A stretch of DNA of 35,565 nt from Thermoleophilaceae bacterium. Its GTDB lineage: Bacteria; Actinomycetota; Thermoleophilia; Solirubrobacterales; Thermoleophilaceae. Shown one piece after another: positions 1-8,820 of this stretch. The notes under the pieces are model-generated. The model worked only from the letters and a program-made list of their open reading frames with translations, ran no database searches and was not told the origin of the DNA. The stretch is taken from positions 1-35,565 of the forward strand of contig JACCSF010000188.1 in the NCBI GenBank assembly GCA_013813135.1, read 5' to 3'. Within the stretch, counting starts at the first letter, position 1. Each line of letters opens with the position of its first letter. A program made the position numbers and the translations under genes.

Positions 1-1188
1 CTCCAGGGCGCCGCAGGCCACCACCACGCGCGGGGCGCGCACGGTCACGCGCGCGGTGTGCCCGCTCTCGGGGTCGGCGTAGACGGCCTCCACCCCCGCG
101 GCGCGCCCGCCCTCGACGAGCACACGCTCCGCGAAGCAGCGCACGATCACCTCGGCGCCGTGCTCGCGCGCGTCCGCGAGGTAGGTGCGGGCCGTGGAGA
201 GCTTGGCGCCGGAGCGGTCGCCGAACCCGATCAGGCCGGCCGTGTCCGCCGAGTAGCGGGACTCGTCGATGTTGCGGGTGATCGTCTTGAACGACCAGCC
301 CAAACGGTCCGCGCCCGCCTTCATGCGCGCCTGGGTCCCGTTCAGGTCCGAGCACCGGTCGTTCACCGAGAGGCGCTTCCACACCGCGTCGAGGTGGCGG
401 TCGAACTCGGGGCCGTCGAGGCCCTCGAGCCCGTGCTCGCGCGCCCACTGCTCGCGCACCCACGGCTTCGTGCGCAGGCAGTTGGTCCAGTTGATCGTGG
501 TGCCGCCGCCGTATCCGGAACCGGCGTAGAGCGACACGTTCATGTCGGCGGTCGGGTTGGGCCCGCCGCGCCAGTAGAGGTTCTGGTAGGCCCACAGCTC
601 GTACTGGTTGAACTCCGACTCGTCGAAGAGCCCGCCCGCGTCGAGCACGATCACCCGCTGGCCCGCCTCGGCGAGCGCCGCCGCGATCACGCCGCCGCCG
701 GCGCCAGAGCCGACCACGATGGCGTCCGCCTCGTAGGCGTCCTCGTCGCGGTCCGGCACTAGCGGGGCCACCGAGCGCGCCTGGGGCTCCGACGGCGCGC
801 CCGGTCCCGGGTAGCCGAACTCAGACCAGAACGCGTTCACTCCCGTTTGCGGGTCCGGCATGCCGTAGGCGAAGAAGAGCGACAGGCCGACGAGCGCCTG
901 CGCGCCTGCGCGCGCCTCCGGCCCGAGGGCGGCGAGGTTGCGCAGCAGCTGCTCGCGCGAGCGCTGCGAGGCGCCCAGGAAGCCCATTTCGGCGAGCCCG
1001 AGCGCGAGCCGGCCGAGGCCTTCGCGCTGAAGGTCGGGCATCTGCGCGAGCGCCTGCGCGACCCCCTCGTGGGCACCCATCTCGCTGCCCGAGCGCGCCC
1101 AGAACCCGTGCGGGTCATCGGGCCGGTCGATGCGGGGCACCACCGTGTCCGCGATCGCTCGCAGGACCTCACGTTGGGTGTCGTTCAT
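1..1188 (-). CDS. GMC-family FAD oxidoreductase (choline dehydrogenase-like), C-terminus runs off the left edge
   Basis: Minus-strand reading from ATG at 1188 (MNDTQREVLRAIADTVVPRIDRPDD...) continues to ...YEADAIVVGSGAGGGVIAAALAEAGQRVIVLDAG..., a Rossmann FAD-binding motif of GMC type. Absent from the ORF track because it runs off the edge. Confidence 0.85.
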   Translation of the reverse strand, partial: MNDTQREVLRAIADTVVPRIDRPDDPHGFWARSGSEMGAHEGVAQALAQMPDLQREGLGRLALGLAEMGFLGASQRSREQLLRNLAALGPEARAGAQALVGLSLFFAYGMPDPQTGVNAFWSEFGYPGPGAPSEPQARSVAPLVPDRDEDAYEADAIVVGSGAGGGVIAAALAEAGQRVIVLDAGGLFDESEFNQYELWAYQNLYWRGGPNPTADMNVSLYAGSGYGGGTTINWTNCLRTKPWVREQWAREHGLEGLDGPEFDRHLDAVWKRLSVNDRCSDLNGTQARMKAGADRLGWSFKTITRNIDESRYSADTAGLIGFGDRSGAKLSTARTYLADAREHGAEVIVRCFAERVLVEGGRAAGVEAVYADPESGHTARVTVRAPRVVVACGALE

Positions 1189-1261
1189 CCACTTACCTCC
1201 CTCTGCTGGGCCGCAAGGACCCCGGCTCGGCCGGGTGCGCGCGGTCCGCTCAAGTGCCGGC

Positions 1262-1332
1262 AGCCTATTGTCGCGCCTCCGGACGGTCAACAGTGCGTTG
1301 ATTTTTCTCGCCTCCCTGTCTAGGTTGGCGCG
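1262..1332. promoter_or_regulatory. Divergent sigma70-like promoters sharing a TCAAC-N5-GTTGA inverted repeat
   Basis: Plus: TTGATT (1298-1303), 17 bp, TAGGTT (1321-1326), 6 nt, ATG 1333. Minus: TTGACC (1290-1285), 17 bp, TAGGCT (1267-1262). Inverted repeat TCAAC 1287-1291 / GTTGA 1297-1301. Confidence 0.55.
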
Positions 1333-1948
1333 ATGGACGCCGGGCCCGCTCGCAGGCGCCGGCCGAGCAAGGGCGATCTCAAGGAACGGGCCATCCTGAC
1401 CACCTGCGAGCGCCTGCTCGGCGACAAGGCACTGCGCGAGATCGGGGTCGACGAGCTGGCGGCGGGCGCCGGCATCTCGCGGCCGAGCTTCTACTTCTAC
1501 TTCGAGTCTAAGACCGCCGTGCTGCGCGCGCTGGTCGAGCGGCTGGCCGACGAGATGTACGCCGAGGCGGAGAGCTGGCTCGAGCGTGAGGACGACTCTC
1601 CGGAGGTGACGGTGTCGCGGTCGATCGGGGCGGCCGCCCAGCAGTGGCGCGAGCACGGCCCCGTCCTGCGTGCCGCGGTCCAGACCTGGGGTTCGGTTCC
1701 CGAGCTGCGGGCTGTCTGGGAGGACGTCGTGCGCCGCTTCGTCGAGCAGTCTGCCGCCCGCATCACCGACGAGCGCTCCTGTGGTGCCGCGCCGCCGGGG
1801 CCCGAGCCCGAGGCGCTCGCCAAGGCCCTGATCTGGATGAACGAGCGCTGCTTCTACACGAACTCGCTGGGAGCGGATCCATCGCTGGCAGACGCCGAGT
1901 TGGTGCCCACGCTCACGGCGATCTGGCTGCGCTCGATCTACGCGAGCG

Positions 1949-1971
<23 letters not shown>
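1333..1971 (+). CDS. TetR/AcrR family transcriptional regulator (EthR-like)
   Basis: 212 aa; N-terminal TetR HTH ([50 protein letters not shown]). Confidence 0.9.
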
Positions 1972-2370
<399 letters not shown>

Positions 2371-2371
<1 letters not shown>

Positions 2372-2778
2372 TAGCCGAGAGCGTCGGCGAGCATGTTGCG
2401 TTGTGTCGGGCGAGCCGCTTCGTAGCGGGCCCTGCCCTCGTCGGTCAGGCAGGCGAAGATGCCGCGGCGGTCCGCCGAGCAGATCGCTCGGGTGACCAGG
2501 CCTTCGGCCTCGAGCCGCCCGATCAGCCGCGACAGGGCGCTTTGGCTGAGATAGACGGAGTCGGCCAGCTCCTGCATGCGGTGCTGGCCCTTGTCGGGCG
2601 CCGCCAGGCGGTCGAGCACCTCGAACTCGCTGACTCCCAGGCCGTGCTCGTCCTGGAGGACGCGTTCGAGCGCACAGGTGACGCGTGCGTGCCGGTCGAG
2701 CAGGTCGCGCCAACTCTCGACGAGGGCCTCGTCGGGCGCCGCCCGCTTCGGGGCCCGCTCCTGTCCGGGTGCGGTCAT
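2371..2778 (-). CDS. MarR family transcriptional regulator
   Basis: Winged-helix MarR pattern ([49 protein letters not shown]). Track start 2790 overlaps a -10 element, so the second ATG at 2778 is preferred. Confidence 0.88.
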
Positions 2779-2872
2779 GACGGGCGCCATTTTAGCAGGA
2801 TCTCGAAAATATTGCGCTTAACAAAAGATGCACGTAAAAACCTTGCGCGTGCATGTACTCTCATCGGCCATG
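2776..2872. promoter_or_regulatory. MarR/MFS divergent regulatory region with ATGCACG-N13-CGTGCAT inverted repeat
   Basis: Arms 2828-2834 and 2848-2854 are perfect reverse complements. Minus extended -10 TGCTAAAAT (box 2794-2789). Plus -10 candidate TACTCT 2856-2861, 8 nt before ATG 2870. Confidence 0.5.
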
Positions 2873-4387
2873 TCTGCTTCAACGTCTTCTGCTTCCACGT
2901 CCCCCGACGCAGGCCTCCACTGGGACGCGCGCCTCTGGGGTGCGCTCGTGGTGCTCTGCGGTGTCCTGTTCCTCGACGGGCTCGACGTCTCGATGGTCGG
3001 CGTCGCGCTTCCCTCTATCGGTTCCGATCTCGACCTCTCGACCTCCTCCCTGCAGTGGGTGGTCTCGGGCTACGTGCTCGGCTACGGCGGCCTGCTGCTG
3101 CTCGGTGGGCGCTTCGCCGACCTGCTCGGCCGCCGCCGGGTGCTGCTGAGCGCCCTCGCCGTCTTCACGGTTGCGTCGATCCTCGGCGGGATGGTCGACG
3201 ACGGCACCCTGCTGATCGCCACGCGGTTTTTCAAGGGCGCCGCCGCGGCGTTCACAGCGCCGGCGAGCCTCTCGATCATCACCACGACGTTCGAGGAGGG
3301 GCCGGCGCGCAACCGTGCGCTCAGCATCTACACCGCGTGCGGCGCCAGCGGCTTCTCGCTCGGTCTCGTCTTCGGCGGCCTGATGACCGAGCTGGGCTGG
3401 CGCTGGAGCTTCCTGCTCCCTGTCCCGGTCGCGATCGCGTTGCTGATCGTGGCGCCGCGCGTACTCCCCAAGGACGCGCCGATAGCCGGCGTGCGGCGCA
3501 GGTTCGATCTCGCGGGCGCGGTAACGCTCACCGCGGGGATGCTGCTGCTCGTGCGCACGGTCGTCGAGGCGCCCGACGCGGGCTGGGACGATCCTGCCAC
3601 GCCCGGCGGGCTGATCCTGTCGGCGCTCCTGCTTGCCGCCTTCGTGGCGATCGAGCGGCGCTCCGCGCATCCGCTCGTGCGGCTCGGCATCCTGCGCTCC
3701 GCGCCGCTGGTGCGGGCCAACCTGGGGATGGCGAGCGTCTTCGGCGCCTACGTCGGCTTCCAGTTCGTCGGCACCCTGTACCTGCAGTCGCTGCTCGGCT
3801 GGTCGCCGCTGGAGACCGCGCTCGCGTTCCTGCCCGGGGGCCTGATCGTCGCTTTCGGATCGCCGCGTCTAGGTCCCCTGGTGGACCGCTTCGGCACCGG
3901 GCGGCTGATCCTGGTCGGCTCGCTGGCCTTCGTGGTCGGCTACGGGCTGTTCCTGCGGATCGGGGACTCGTTCTCGTACGTCGGGCTGTTTCTGCCGACG
4001 ATGCTGCTGATCGGCATCGGCTTCGCGCTCTGCTTCCCGGCTCTGAACATGCAGGCGACGGCAGGCGTGGCCGACCACGAGCAGGGTCTTGCGTCCGGCC
4101 TGGTCAACACCTCGTTCCAGGTGGGCGGCGCGCTCGGCCTGGCGATCGTGACCGCCGTGGTCAGCGCCAACACGGGCACGGCCACGGACGCCGCCTCGAT
4201 GCTGGACGGCTTCCGGCCGGCGATCGCGGTCGTTACGGGCGTGGCGGCGCTGGGGGTGGCGGTGGCGCTGGCCGGATCGCCGCGGTTCTCGCGGGTGGGT
4301 CGGCTCGAGCCCGCGGTGGTGGAGCCTGGTACTGAGGCGGTGCCCGAGGGGCTGCCTGAGGAGGTTGCCGGGCGCGAGGCTGCTTGA
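2870..4387 (+). CDS. MFS drug exporter, DHA2 (EmrB/QacA-like)
   Basis: Multiple TM helices; motifs LDVSMVGVALPSIGSDLDLSTSSLQWVVSGYVLGYGGLLLLGGRFADLLGRRRVLL. ATG 2870 chosen over 2828. Confidence 0.92.
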   Translation: MSASTSSASTSPDAGLHWDARLWGALVVLCGVLFLDGLDVSMVGVALPSIGSDLDLSTSSLQWVVSGYVLGYGGLLLLGGRFADLLGRRRVLLSALAVFTVASILGGMVDDGTLLIATRFFKGAAAAFTAPASLSIITTTFEEGPARNRALSIYTACGASGFSLGLVFGGLMTELGWRWSFLLPVPVAIALLIVAPRVLPKDAPIAGVRRRFDLAGAVTLTAGMLLLVRTVVEAPDAGWDDPATPGGLILSALLLAAFVAIERRSAHPLVRLGILRSAPLVRANLGMASVFGAYVGFQFVGTLYLQSLLGWSPLETALAFLPGGLIVAFGSPRLGPLVDRFGTGRLILVGSLAFVVGYGLFLRIGDSFSYVGLFLPTMLLIGIGFALCFPALNMQATAGVADHEQGLASGLVNTSFQVGGALGLAIVTAVVSANTGTATDAASMLDGFRPAIAVVTGVAALGVAVALAGSPRFSRVGRLEPAVVEPGTEAVPEGLPEEVAGREAA

Positions 4388-4389
4388 CC

Positions 4390-4406
4390 GCGGCCATCAA
4401 GGCCGC
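4390..4406 (+). terminator. GC-rich hairpin just after the MFS stop
   Basis: GCGGCC (4390-4395) ATCAA GGCCGC (4401-4406), starting 3 nt after the TGA; no T-tract. Confidence 0.4.
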
Positions 4407-4424
4407 TCGTCCCTTGCTGCCACC

Positions 4425-4832
4425 ATGCCGCCCATGGCGGCGGTCGACGCGGTCCAGAGCTATGTGAGCGAGCTGCCCGCGCTGCGCGCGCGGCGGCTCG
4501 CTCACGGCGAGTGGGGCATCACCGTGCCGGGCGACGAGCTCGACGGCGAGCCGCTCGACGTCGGCCTGCGCGTCGCGGACGGCCTGCTGCGCGCCCAGGC
4601 CGTGGCGCTGCACGAAGCCGGCGACCTCGACCCCTGGATGCTGCTCTGGTGGAACCGCCAGACGCGCATGGTGCGCTTCGGCTGCACGCGCTCCCGCGAC
4701 CTATGGGTCCACGCGGACCTGCCGGCGGCGTGCGTGGACGAGCCGGCGGTGGACCGCCTGCTCGGACTGCTGGTCGAGGCGGTCGTGGCGCTGCGCGGCC
4801 ACGCCGGGCAAGCCAGGGCCGCCTCATCCTGA
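4425..4832 (+). CDS. Hypothetical protein, possibly YbjN/Tir-chaperone-like
   Basis: 135-aa reading MPPMAAVDAVQSYVSELPALRARRLAHGEWGITVPGDELDGEP...; fold suggestion is weak. Confidence 0.65.
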   Translation: MPPMAAVDAVQSYVSELPALRARRLAHGEWGITVPGDELDGEPLDVGLRVADGLLRAQAVALHEAGDLDPWMLLWWNRQTRMVRFGCTRSRDLWVHADLPAACVDEPAVDRLLGLLVEAVVALRGHAGQARAASS

Positions 4833-4848
4833 GTGTGGTTGGCTCAGG
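4828..4848. terminator. Inverted repeat spanning both convergent stop codons
   Basis: CCTGAG (4828-4833) N9 CTCAGG (4843-4848); contains TGA of the + gene (4830-4832) and the stop of the - gene (4844-4846). Confidence 0.45.
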
Positions 4849-5221
4849 CCGTGCGCAGCCGGTTGCTGAACGCCTGGTAGTCCTTGCGGTCCGGCCGCAT
4901 GTTCGCCGCCAGCGCCGCGTGGCGGCGGGCTTCGGCGGTGCGGCCCGTGTTCGCGAGTGAGCGGCCCAGGCAGAAGTGGGCGTAGTCGTTGACCGGGTGG
5001 CGCTCCACGACGGCGGCGAACTCCTCGGCCGCCTGCTCGAAGCGGCGCGAACGGAAGTACGCGCGCCCGAGCGCCTCGCGGATCGAGCTCTTGTCGGGCT
5101 CCAGCGAGCGGGCCCGTTCGAGCGGGATCGCAGCGGCCGCGAAGTCGCCCGCTTCGAGTAGCTCGCTGCCCTTGCGAAACAGCTCGTACGCGTCCTGGTC
5201 CTGTCGGTCTTCGATGCTCAT
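4844..5221 (-). CDS. Tetratricopeptide-repeat protein
   Basis: 125 aa; TPR-like helices (AYELFRKGSELLEAGDFAAAAIPLERARSLEPDKSSIREALGRAYFRSRRFEQAAEEF). Confidence 0.85.
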   Translation of the reverse strand: MSIEDRQDQDAYELFRKGSELLEAGDFAAAAIPLERARSLEPDKSSIREALGRAYFRSRRFEQAAEEFAAVVERHPVNDYAHFCLGRSLANTGRTAEARRHAALAANMRPDRKDYQAFSNRLRTA

Positions 5222-6486
5222 AATTCGCCCTCAACGGTACTCGCGTCAGGTGAGGTTGTCCTTAGGCGTTCGACCGCATCGAGGATGGCCGCCGCGACGC
5301 TCTCCTTGGACCCCAGCGCAACGTGCCGCTCCGCGTCCGAGGTCACGATCGTGACCTCGTTGTCGGGGGCGTCGAAGCCGACCTCGGCGCGCGAGATGTC
5401 GTTCACGACCACCGCGTCCAGGCCCTTGCGCTCCAGTTTGGCCCGGCCCCGCTCCACGGCGCCTGCGCCGTGCTCGGCGGCGAAGCCGACCAGGGTCTGC
5501 CCGGGCGCCCGCTGAGCCGCCAGCGCGGCGAGCACGTCCTCGGTGGGCTCCAGCGCCAGGGCGAGCCCGTCACGACCCGACTTGCTGATCTTCTCGTCGA
5601 GCGCCTCGCTCGGGCGGAAATCCGCGACCGCGGCCGCCATCAGCAAGACGTCGGCGTCGGCGAAGGCAGCCCGGGTGGCCTCGAGCAGCTCGGCGGCCGT
5701 CTCAACCTCGATCAGCCGAACGCCGGCGGGAGCCGGGAGCGTCACGTTGGCCGCGACCAGCGTCACCTCCGCTCCACGCCGGGCCGCCTGGCCAGCGAGC
5801 GCGAGCCCCATGCGCCCGGACGACCGGTTGCCCACGTAGCGAACCGAGTCGATCGGCTCACGGGTCCCGCCGGCGCTTACCAGCACGTGCAGGCCGTCCA
5901 TCGGCCCGCCCGCCTTGCCGAGCAGCCCCTCGAGGGTCTCGAGGATCAGGGCCGGGTCCGCGAGCCGCCCCACTCCCCGCTCCCCGCGCGAGGCCAGCCG
6001 CCCGGTATCGGGCTCGACGATCGTGGCGCCGCGCGCCCGCAGCACGGCGAGGTTGTCCCGCGTGGCCGGGTGCTCGTACATGTGGTTGTTCATCGCCGGC
6101 GCCACCACGAGCGGAGCGGTGCACGCCAGCGCCGCGCTCGTCAGCAGGTTGTCGGCGAGCCCGTGCGCGAGCTTGGCCAGCGTGTTGGCCGACGCCGGCG
6201 CCACGCAGAACAGGTCGGCCTGGCGCACCAGCTCGAGGTGCGAGATCGGGTCGTGCGAGGGGGCCGGGTCGCCGGGGTAGGCGCCGCGTGCGGGATCGCG
6301 TTCGAACTCCTCGACCAGCACGGGTGCGCCGGTCACGCCCTCGAAGGTCGCGCGCCCTACGAACTGCAGGCTCGCGGGCGTCTGGACCACGCGCACGGCG
6401 TGGCCGGCGCCGGTGGCGAGGCGGACCAGTTCCACTGCCTTGTACGCGGCGATCCCGCCGGAAACGCCGACCAGGATTCGTGCCAC
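5218..6486 (-). CDS. coaBC: Bifunctional phosphopantothenoylcysteine decarboxylase / phosphopantothenate-cysteine ligase
   Basis: ILVGVSGGIAAYKAVELVR; APAMNNHMYEHPATRDN; ISAGGTREPID-type motif (VLVSAGGTREPIDSVRYVGNRSSGRMG). Confidence 0.97.
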   Translation of the reverse strand: MARILVGVSGGIAAYKAVELVRLATGAGHAVRVVQTPASLQFVGRATFEGVTGAPVLVEEFERDPARGAYPGDPAPSHDPISHLELVRQADLFCVAPASANTLAKLAHGLADNLLTSAALACTAPLVVAPAMNNHMYEHPATRDNLAVLRARGATIVEPDTGRLASRGERGVGRLADPALILETLEGLLGKAGGPMDGLHVLVSAGGTREPIDSVRYVGNRSSGRMGLALAGQAARRGAEVTLVAANVTLPAPAGVRLIEVETAAELLEATRAAFADADVLLMAAAVADFRPSEALDEKISKSGRDGLALALEPTEDVLAALAAQRAPGQTLVGFAAEHGAGAVERGRAKLERKGLDAVVVNDISRAEVGFDAPDNEVTIVTSDAERHVALGSKESVAAAILDAVERLRTTSPDASTVEGEL

Positions 6487-6509
6487 GCTGACCGCCTTCC
6501 TAGCGCGAA

Positions 6510-6530
6510 GCAGCCGGCTTGGCCGGCTGC
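6510..6530. terminator. Perfect 9-bp stem hairpin between rpoZ and coaBC
   Basis: GCAGCCGGC (6510-6518) TTG GCCGGCTGC (6522-6530); no T-tract, so it may be a processing or attenuating element. Confidence 0.45.
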
Positions 6531-6543
6531 GCAGCGAATCCCA

Positions 6544-6771
6544 TCAGCGGTACCGGTACTTGATCTTCCCGGCGGCGACTTCCTCGAGCGCGATCTTCAG
6601 GTAGTTCTTCGAGCCCGTCTCCACCATCGGAGGCGGGTACTCGTCGAAGGTTCCCTCGCCGAGGTTGTGGTAGTAGGAGTTGATCTGCCGTGCCCGCTTG
6701 GCGGCGACCAGAACGACCGCGTAGTGCGAGTCGACCTGTTCGAGAAGTTTGTCTAGGCGGGGTTTGATCAC
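6544..6771 (-). CDS. rpoZ: DNA-directed RNA polymerase omega subunit
   Basis: 75 aa; PRLDKLLEQVDSHYAVVLVAAKRARQINSYYH; located between gmk and coaBC. Confidence 0.93.
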   Translation of the reverse strand: MIKPRLDKLLEQVDSHYAVVLVAAKRARQINSYYHNLGEGTFDEYPPPMVETGSKNYLKIALEEVAAGKIKYRYR

Positions 6772-7319
6772 AGCGGTGACATGGTAGCGGCAAGTTTGCT
6801 CAGCTCCTGCAGAGCGCGCTGCAGATCGTCGTTGACGATGCGGTGGTCGAACTCGCCGGCGGCCGCCAATTCGTCACGCGCGGCCGCGAGGCGGCGCTCG
6901 ATCTGCTCCGGGCGGTCCGACGCGCGCGCCGCAAGGCGGCGCTCGAGATCCTCGAACGAGGGCGGCTCGATGAAGATGAGCTTCGCCTCTGGCAGCGCGT
7001 CGCGCACCTGGCGCGCGCCCTGTACGTCGATCTCCAGCACGATCCCGCCTGCGGGGCGCTTGAGCTCGCTTGTCAGCGTTCCATAGCGGTTTGCCGCGTA
7101 TTCGGCGTGCTCGACGAACTCGCCGGCGGCCACTCGCCGCTCGAAGTCCTCCTCGCCCAGGAAGTGGTAGTCGACGCCGTTGACCTCACCCTCGCGCGGC
7201 CTGCGCGTAGTGGCCGAGACCGCCAGCTCCAGCCCCGGCACGCGCTCCAGGAGGCCCTTGATCAGCGTGCCCTTGCCGACACCGGAGGGACCGGTGATGA
7301 CCAGGATCGGGGCGGTCAC
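6768..7319 (-). CDS. gmk: Guanylate kinase
   Basis: ITGPSGVGKGTLIKGLLERVPGLELAVSATTRRPREGEVNGVDYHFL. Confidence 0.97.
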   Translation of the reverse strand: MTAPILVITGPSGVGKGTLIKGLLERVPGLELAVSATTRRPREGEVNGVDYHFLGEEDFERRVAAGEFVEHAEYAANRYGTLTSELKRPAGGIVLEIDVQGARQVRDALPEAKLIFIEPPSFEDLERRLAARASDRPEQIERRLAAARDELAAAGEFDHRIVNDDLQRALQELSKLAATMSPL

Positions 7320-7323
7320 TCGC

Positions 7324-7674
7324 CTAGCGGCGCAGGAAGGAGACGAGCTCGTTGCGCTGGCGCTCTGACAGCCCGCCGATCGTCTTGCTCGGCGAGATGC
7401 GGCAGTGCGTGAGGATGCGATTCACCTTCACGCGCCCGTATTTTGGGACCGCGAGCAGCAGGTCGAAGACCTTCGCGGTGAGCAGATACTCGGGCGGGTC
7501 CAGGAGCAGGCCGTGAATCTGGGCGCGGCCGGCTTTCAGGTCGCGCTTCAAGCGGGCGCGCCGCGTGCGGATCTCGTTCGCACGCTTCAGAGCGTCCATT
7601 CGCTGTGTAAGCGAGCGCTCTGGAGCCAGCCCGGCCGACTGAGTTTTGGCGGGCGTCTGGGGGGCGGCCGGCAT
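7324..7674 (-). CDS. mihF: Actinobacterial integration host factor
   Basis: C-terminal IHF-type region (KRDLKAGRAQIHGLLLDPPEYLLTAKVFDLLLAVPKYGRVKVNRILTHCRISPSKTIGGLSERQRNELVSFL). Start ATG 7674 preferred over track start 7725 from promoter position. Confidence 0.92.
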   Translation of the reverse strand: MPAAPQTPAKTQSAGLAPERSLTQRMDALKRANEIRTRRARLKRDLKAGRAQIHGLLLDPPEYLLTAKVFDLLLAVPKYGRVKVNRILTHCRISPSKTIGGLSERQRNELVSFLRR

Positions 7675-7711
7675 GGGCGGCGATAGTACACGCTGAAGCC
7701 GGGGAGTCCAA
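7675..7711 (-). promoter_or_regulatory. Sigma70-like promoter for a probable leaderless mihF transcript
   Basis: TTGGAC (7711-7706), 17 bp, TACTAT (7688-7683), 8 nt, ATG at 7674. Confidence 0.7.
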
Positions 7712-7956
7712 CGCTCCAGACGCAAAAAACGCGCGAATTCAGCTGGACCTCGACCTTAGCTTTAGGCTGGTTAGGGGAACTTGAGCGTATTGTCATCTTT
7801 TGCAGGGCTTTTCAGACGGGGTGGGTTGACGTAACCGTGAGCGGGCAAAGAAGTTCCCGCATCTTCCGGTGAAACGACGGTAGCCCGTCCCCCGGATGGG
7901 GCGGCGGGACGTTCCCGCTGGGGACCGGGGCCTGTGTGACGTCCCCCTGCCGTGCC

Positions 7957-8820
7957 TCAGACGGCGGCCGGTTCGCCGAGCTCCGCCGCAATACGCAGTC
8001 CGGCGGCCGGATCGCGGAAATTCTCGGTGCCCACGGCCACGCAGGTCGCCCCCGCAGACAGGAAGTCGGCCGCATGCCCGCCGGTCGCGATGCCGCCCAT
8101 GCCGATCACGGGGATCGCAACCACCGTCGTCACCGAGCGGACCTGCTCGAGGGCGATCGCCCGCACCGCCGGTCCCGACACGCCGCCGGTGGTGCCGCCC
8201 AGCCACGGTCGAGCGGTGCGCGGGGCGAGCGCCATGCCCTTGAGCGTGTTGATCAGCGACACGGCATCCGCCCCGGCCTGCTCGGCAGCGCGGGCGACCG
8301 CCGCCGGATCGTTCGCGTTTGGAGTGAGCTTCACGATCAGCGGGCGGTCGGTGAGCGGGCGCACGCGCTCGACGGCGCGCGCGGTCTCGGCCGGGTCGGC
8401 CCCCATGACGAGGCCCGTCTCCACGTTCGGGCAGGACACGTTCAACTCGATCAGCGCGACCTCGTCCCTCTCCCCCGTGCGCCGCACCAGCGTGGCCAGC
8501 TCGTCCAGGCTGAAGCCCATCACCGAGACGATCAGCGGAACCGGGAGCTCGGCCAGCTCGGGCAGGTCCAGGCCGAGAAACCCTTCGAGACCCTTGTTGG
8601 GGAGGCCGATCGAGTTGATCAGTCCCGCGGGGGTCTCCCACAGCCGTGGAGGCGGATTACCTTCGCGAGCGGCTAGCGTGATCGTCTTGGAAACGAAGGC
8701 GTGAAAGGGGAAGCGCTCGAGCACGGCGTCGCCGAAGGCGTGTCGCGCGGCGATGGCGTCGAAGGTGCCCGAGCCGTTGAGCACCGGGCCCGCGAGCGGG
8801 ATGCCGCAGAGCTCGGTCAA
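7957..8820 (-). CDS. pyrD: Dihydroorotate dehydrogenase catalytic subunit (class 1B)
   Basis: TTG start at 8820 overlapping the pyrK stop; VLNGSGTFDAIAARHAFGDAVLERFPFHAFVSKTITL...ELNVSCPNVETG...MGGIATGGHAADFLSAGA. Confidence 0.93.
   Translation of the reverse strand: MTELCGIPLAGPVLNGSGTFDAIAARHAFGDAVLERFPFHAFVSKTITLAAREGNPPPRLWETPAGLINSIGLPNKGLEGFLGLDLPELAELPVPLIVSVMGFSLDELATLVRRTGERDEVALIELNVSCPNVETGLVMGADPAETARAVERVRPLTDRPLIVKLTPNANDPAAVARAAEQAGADAVSLINTLKGMALAPRTARPWLGGTTGGVSGPAVRAIALEQVRSVTTVVAIPVIGMGGIATGGHAADFLSAGATCVAVGTENFRDPAAGLRIAAELGEPAAV

Noticed and set aside
2401-4335. 644-aa plus-strand ORF across marR and the MFS gene
   Set aside because: Low-complexity Arg/Ala/Gly-rich out-of-frame reading of high-GC coding DNA; recognised genes occupy other frames.
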